A stretch of 9,353 nucleotides of DNA from an uncultured Phycisphaerae bacterium. GTDB lineage: Bacteria > Planctomycetota > Phycisphaerae > Phycisphaerales > SM1A02. The notes beneath the pieces are model-generated. The model was given only the letters and a program-made list of their open reading frames with translations. It was not told the origin of the DNA and made no database searches. The position numbers and the translations under genes are program-made. The stretch spans positions 1-9,353 of the forward strand of contig CALCOW010000516.1 in NCBI GenBank assembly GCA_937899935.1, given 5' to 3'. Positions 6,746-9,353 of this stretch are shown here, in pieces (position 1 is the stretch's first letter; each line of letters starts with the position of its first letter).

Positions 6746-7405
6746 GAATACTGAATTTTTCGTCGTCGTCCAACGCGCCAGGGTTGAGCGCAGTTCTAGT
6801 GCCAGCGGACTCAAGGGTTGTGGTAGCTCAGCCTCAAGATCAACCCACTTCAACAACGTATATTCACCATTGGTTGTGGGAGTCGCTTTGTGAACCTGTA
6901 CCTGATAGACCAACTCCCAGGTCTTTAACCTGTGGTCTCGCACGATCGCTCGGGCGATTGGTGGAGCGATCATCGTCAGCCCAACTTCTTCAGTGATTTC
7001 GACCGCAAGGCTCCGAACAACTCCTTTCTGCGGCTCTACGACACCACTGGGACCAAACTCCCAAAGACCCTTGTAGTGCGCTACTTGCTGACTCCGTTGC
7101 CCCATCAGAACACGTCCGCCCCGCGTCACCAATCCGGTCACCCCCAAAGATCGAACGCCGAGGTCAAAGCCCGCTCCCTGAACCGCATGAAAACGATAAG
7201 GACAGGATTGGACATGTAAAGTGACCCCACCACAACCGCTACGGTGGACTGCAGCGACATGGGTGATTTGCCCGTCGAAGGCAGATGGATGCGCCTGGCA
7301 AAAGGCCGCCCAACGCTCATCAGCCTGGTCAAGGTGATCGGAATCAGGCTCGTAGCTGACCTCCGACCAAACAAGCTCTGGTGGCCTCCGCAATGCTGTA
7401 TCCAT
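6725..7405 (-). CDS. Nudix hydrolase with NUDT22-like N-terminal domain
   Basis: 226-residue cytoplasmic protein that should hydrolyse a nucleoside diphosphate linked to another group; the substrate cannot be read from the sequence. The Nudix fold begins at about residue 85 (RSLGVTGLVTRGGRVLMGQR). The Nudix box spans 121-143 (G121...VEITEEVGL). Metal-binding E136, E139 and E140 are present, but the first Glu of the consensus is K127 and the usual Arg of REUxEE is V135. Residues 36-80 (AHPSAFDGQITHV ... CPYRFHAV) together with RSQQVAHYKGLWEFG resemble, from memory, the N-terminal region of human NUDT22, a UDP-sugar pyrophosphatase; this is a recalled similarity, not an alignment. The start is ATG 7405; no good ribosome site is seen. 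The last codons run through an A8 tract, so the C-terminal NSVFKKNENN is low-complexity. It is divergent from the ALDH gene with 88 bp between starts. Confidence 0.85.
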   Translation of the reverse strand: MDTALRRPPELVWSEVSYEPDSDHLDQADERWAAFCQAHPSAFDGQITHVAAVHRSGCGGVTLHVQSCPYRFHAVQGAGFDLGVRSLGVTGLVTRGGRVLMGQRSQQVAHYKGLWEFGPSGVVEPQKGVVRSLAVEITEEVGLTMIAPPIARAIVRDHRLKTWELVYQVQVHKATPTTNGEYTLLKWVDLEAELPQPLSPLALELRSTLARWTTTKNSVFKKNENN

Positions 7406-7481
7406 AGGCAGATTCTAGACCATCTTCTACCCCTCGATCGTCTGGCCTGCTGAGCCGGGTGTACCCAACCTCAGCCTCAGC

Positions 7482-7493
7482 TACAATGGCGGA
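7482..7493 (+). promoter_or_regulatory. -10 box placing transcription start at the ALDH start codon (leaderless)
   Basis: TACAAT at 7482-7487 ends 6 nt before the ATG at 7494, so transcription should begin at or within one or two bases of the A of ATG. No Shine-Dalgarno at proper spacing exists. The expected -35 position (7459-7464, GTGTAC) does not match TTGACA, so activation or an extended contact may be needed. Confidence 0.5.
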
Positions 7494-9041
7494 ATGAGCC
7501 AACAACTACTCCAATCTGCGGATCTTTACCGTCACTCACTGGTTGTCGATGCTGCTACTGCGGGCGACGACTGCGTGATTTCCTATAACCCCGCCACTGA
7601 AGAGCCAATCGCTGCGGTCCGCCTGCAAAGCAAGCAGGACTATCAGGATGCGGTTCAGCGTGCGATCAAAGCCCAACGTCATTGGCGACGCGTGCCGGCA
7701 CCAAAGCGCGGTGAACTTATCCGCCGAATGGGCAACGCGTTTCGTGATCAGTGCGACCCGCTCGGCGAGCTCGTCACACTTGAAATGGGCAAGATTAAAG
7801 CTGAAGGTGTTGGCGAAGTCGTCGAGTGTATTGACATTGCTGACTTCGCTGTTGGTCTCTCTCGACAACTCTACGGCCTGACCATTCAATCAGAGCGTCC
7901 ACAGCACAGAATGTTTGAGCAGTGGCAACCACTTGGCACCATTGGCATCATTACAGCATTCAATTTTCCAGTCGCTGTGTGGGCATGGAATGCCATGCTT
8001 GCAGCCGTCTGCGGCGATGCCATGATTTGGAAACCAAGCCTTGCCACACCACTGACTGCTATTGCTATGACCAATATTGCACACGATGTCATGCGTCATC
8101 AAGATATTTTCAATCCGCCTGATTGTGATGCCGCAGACATCTTTGGATTAGTCATCGGAACCGATCAAGAAGTTGGCGAAACCATGGTTGATGATCGACG
8201 CCTGCCACTGATCAGCGCGACCGGTTCATGCCGCATGGGTCGCATCGTAGGCGAGCGTGTTGCTGCAAGACTCGGACGGTCGCTTCTCGAACTCGGTGGA
8301 AACAATGGGATCATCGTTATGAACGATGTCGACATGGATATGTTGCTTCCTGGCGTGCTCTTTGGTGCCGTCGGAACAGCTGGCCAACGATGCACCTCTA
8401 CCCGACGTCTTATCTGCCATAGTGACATCGTTGATGAGGTTGCCACACGACTTGTTCCTGCCTACAAGAGCGTACCCATTGGTAATCCACTCGATAAAAA
8501 TACCTTGATGGGTCCACTGATTAATAGCCAGTCCGTAGATGCCATGCGCCAAGCCATTGAGCGGGCTGTCGCCGAAGGCTGTGAGATACTCACTGGTGGG
8601 GTTGAAGGCGTTGACCGCTTCAAGAGTGCCCCAGGGCATTTCGTTGAGCCCACAATCGTGCGCGTCCCCAAGGGCGTCCAACCGGCCATTGCCAAGGAAG
8701 AGACCTTCGCACCGCTGCTCTATATCTTCGAATTCGATGATCTGGAAGATGCTATTGAGATGCACAATGATGTTGATCAAGGGCTCTCAAGTGCGATCTT
8801 TACCTCCTCGCTTCGTTCAGCCGAACGTTTCTTATCACCAGATGGTTCTGACTGTGGTATCGCCAATGTAAACATCGGCACCAGCGGAGCTGAGATCGGC
8901 GGTGCTTTTGGCGGAGAGAAAGATACGGGTGGCGGACGAGAGTCTGGCTCGGATTCATGGAAGGCCTATATGCGTAGGCAGACCTGCACCGTCAACTACG
9001 GGGCTGACATGCCACTGGCCCAGGGCATTGAGTTTGGTTAA
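7494..9041 (+). CDS. ALDH7 (antiquitin)-type aldehyde dehydrogenase, probable 2-aminoadipate-semialdehyde dehydrogenase
   Basis: 515-residue cytoplasmic NAD(P)-dependent aldehyde dehydrogenase. The oxyanion Asn is in FNFPVAVW (N157), the general-base Glu in LELGGNNG (E266) and the nucleophilic Cys in AGQRCTSTRR (C300). The family hallmark of ALDH7/antiquitin is near the C terminus: NIGTSGAEIGGAFGGEK, then GGGRESGSDSWKAYMRRQT and a PLAQGIEFG end. Length matches the family (about 500-510). ALDH7 members oxidise 2-aminoadipate semialdehyde (piperideine-6-carboxylate) to 2-aminoadipate in lysine breakdown, and some act on betaine aldehyde or lipid aldehydes; bacterial examples are called AmaB or Pcd. 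No lysine genes are nearby, so the substrate is inferred from family alone. The start is ATG 7494; no upstream ribosome site fits and a -10 box abuts it. Its end lies 15 bp from the convergent sigma-factor stop. Confidence 0.94.
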   Translation: MSQQLLQSADLYRHSLVVDAATAGDDCVISYNPATEEPIAAVRLQSKQDYQDAVQRAIKAQRHWRRVPAPKRGELIRRMGNAFRDQCDPLGELVTLEMGKIKAEGVGEVVECIDIADFAVGLSRQLYGLTIQSERPQHRMFEQWQPLGTIGIITAFNFPVAVWAWNAMLAAVCGDAMIWKPSLATPLTAIAMTNIAHDVMRHQDIFNPPDCDAADIFGLVIGTDQEVGETMVDDRRLPLISATGSCRMGRIVGERVAARLGRSLLELGGNNGIIVMNDVDMDMLLPGVLFGAVGTAGQRCTSTRRLICHSDIVDEVATRLVPAYKSVPIGNPLDKNTLMGPLINSQSVDAMRQAIERAVAEGCEILTGGVEGVDRFKSAPGHFVEPTIVRVPKGVQPAIAKEETFAPLLYIFEFDDLEDAIEMHNDVDQGLSSAIFTSSLRSAERFLSPDGSDCGIANVNIGTSGAEIGGAFGGEKDTGGGRESGSDSWKAYMRRQTCTVNYGADMPLAQGIEFG

Positions 9042-9056
9042 ACAAGACAACGAGGA

Positions 9057-9353
9057 CTAAAGATCTTTATCTCGATGCTGCATTTGCGCCTTGAGCCGCG
9101 CCAAAATTGATGAGTGCATTTGGCTGACCCGTGATTCAGATAGATCGAGGGTTGTCCCAATTTCTTTCATTGTCATCTCTTCGTAATAGTACAAGACAAC
9201 AATCAATCGCTCCGCACGAGAAAGTCCCTTCGTCAGCAGGAGCTTTAAGTCACCTCGTTGCAACTCAGACAATGGGTTATTTTGCCGCTTGTCCTTGATG
9301 ACATCAATTTCACGAACATCTTTGCTGGAATCGGTCTCGAACCACTTTCGATT
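9057..9353 (-). CDS. FliA/WhiG-type RNA polymerase sigma factor, C-terminal part (5' end off window)
   Basis: The frame is open from the right edge to a TAG at 9057-9059, giving 98 C-terminal residues. The visible end of region 3 reads KRQNNPLSELQRGDLKLLL. Region 4 follows: LSRAERLIVVLYYYEEMTMKEIGTTLDLSESRVSQMHSSILARLKAQM, with the helix-turn-helix (TMKEIGTTLDLSESRVSQMH) that contacts the -35 element. Ser-Arg-Val-Ser-Gln-(Leu/Met)-His is typical of the sigma-28 (FliA/WhiG/SigD) group and differs from housekeeping sigma-70. The family controls flagellar or other alternative regulons; in planctomycetes its regulon is not evident from this window. No gene start is visible; an internal TTG at 9272 would wrongly cut region 3. 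Confidence 0.88.
   Translation of the reverse strand, partial: NRKWFETDSSKDVREIDVIKDKRQNNPLSELQRGDLKLLLTKGLSRAERLIVVLYYYEEMTMKEIGTTLDLSESRVSQMHSSILARLKAQMQHRDKDL

Noticed and set aside
8226..8780. 184-residue open frame antisense to the ALDH gene
   Set aside because: It lies wholly inside a strongly conserved aldehyde dehydrogenase frame, has no recognisable domain, and is explained by codon bias of the sense strand.
9058..9069. Perfect 12-bp palindrome TAAAGATCTTTA at the sigma-factor stop
   Set aside because: It has no loop, so it cannot form a hairpin terminator, and short AT-rich palindromes around BglII-type sequences arise easily by chance.
1..9353. CRISPR array, transposase, insertion-sequence ends, tRNA, rRNA, or defence cassette
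   Set aside because: No spaced direct repeats, terminal inverted repeats with target duplications, cloverleaf-like segments, or defence-type domains were seen on either strand.

Overview
The window looks like chromosomal DNA from a free-living bacterium, most likely a planctomycete of the Phycisphaerae type. The best clue is the secreted beta-helix protein at 2774-4144. It ends in a Cys-rich 'GACC' module followed by a dockerin-like calcium loop (DINHDGEVNQLD), a tail I associate with Phycisphaerae and other Planctomycetota. The FliA/WhiG-type sigma factor and the FHA-GspE ATPase fit this. The assignment is inference from protein style; there is no rRNA or other marker gene in view.

Layout, left to right. 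1-1754 (-): most of a fused gamma-alpha subunit of a 2-oxoacid:ferredoxin oxidoreductase (KorA type). Its 3' end lies outside the window, and a one-base frameshift near 1334-1343 breaks the reading frame. 1755-1992: divergent intergenic region with a TATAAT box and a 10-bp tandem repeat. 1993-2733 (+): membrane-anchored coiled-coil protein of unknown function. 2774-4144 (-): secreted beta-helix protein, convergent with the previous gene; a 14-bp imperfect inverted repeat spans the two stop codons. 4145-4574: 430-bp intergenic region with hairpins. 4575-6284 (+): FHA domain fused to a GspE/PilB-type secretion ATPase. 6376-6696 (+): small, strongly basic protein of unknown function. 6725-7405 (-): Nudix hydrolase with a divergent Nudix box and an N-terminal domain resembling NUDT22. 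7494-9041 (+): ALDH7/antiquitin-type aldehyde dehydrogenase that looks leaderless. 9057-9353 (-): C-terminal part of a FliA/WhiG-type sigma factor that runs off the right edge.

The genes alternate in strand and each appears to have its own transcription signals. There is no multi-gene operon, apart from a possible loose + strand pair (ATPase and small basic protein, 91 bp apart) and an off-window KorB partner. KorA would feed the TCA cycle (2-oxoglutarate to or from succinyl-CoA with ferredoxin). The ALDH7 enzyme oxidises an aldehyde such as 2-aminoadipate semialdehyde. The ATPase would power a type II secretion or type IV pilus machine whose other parts are not here.

I found no defence system, mobile element, CRISPR array, tRNA or rRNA. 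The items most worth a second look are the KorA frameshift, the FHA-GspE fusion without secretion neighbours, the chlamydial-Pmp-like FxxN/GGA(I) repeats in a planctomycete-style exported protein, and the leaderless ALDH7 promoter.
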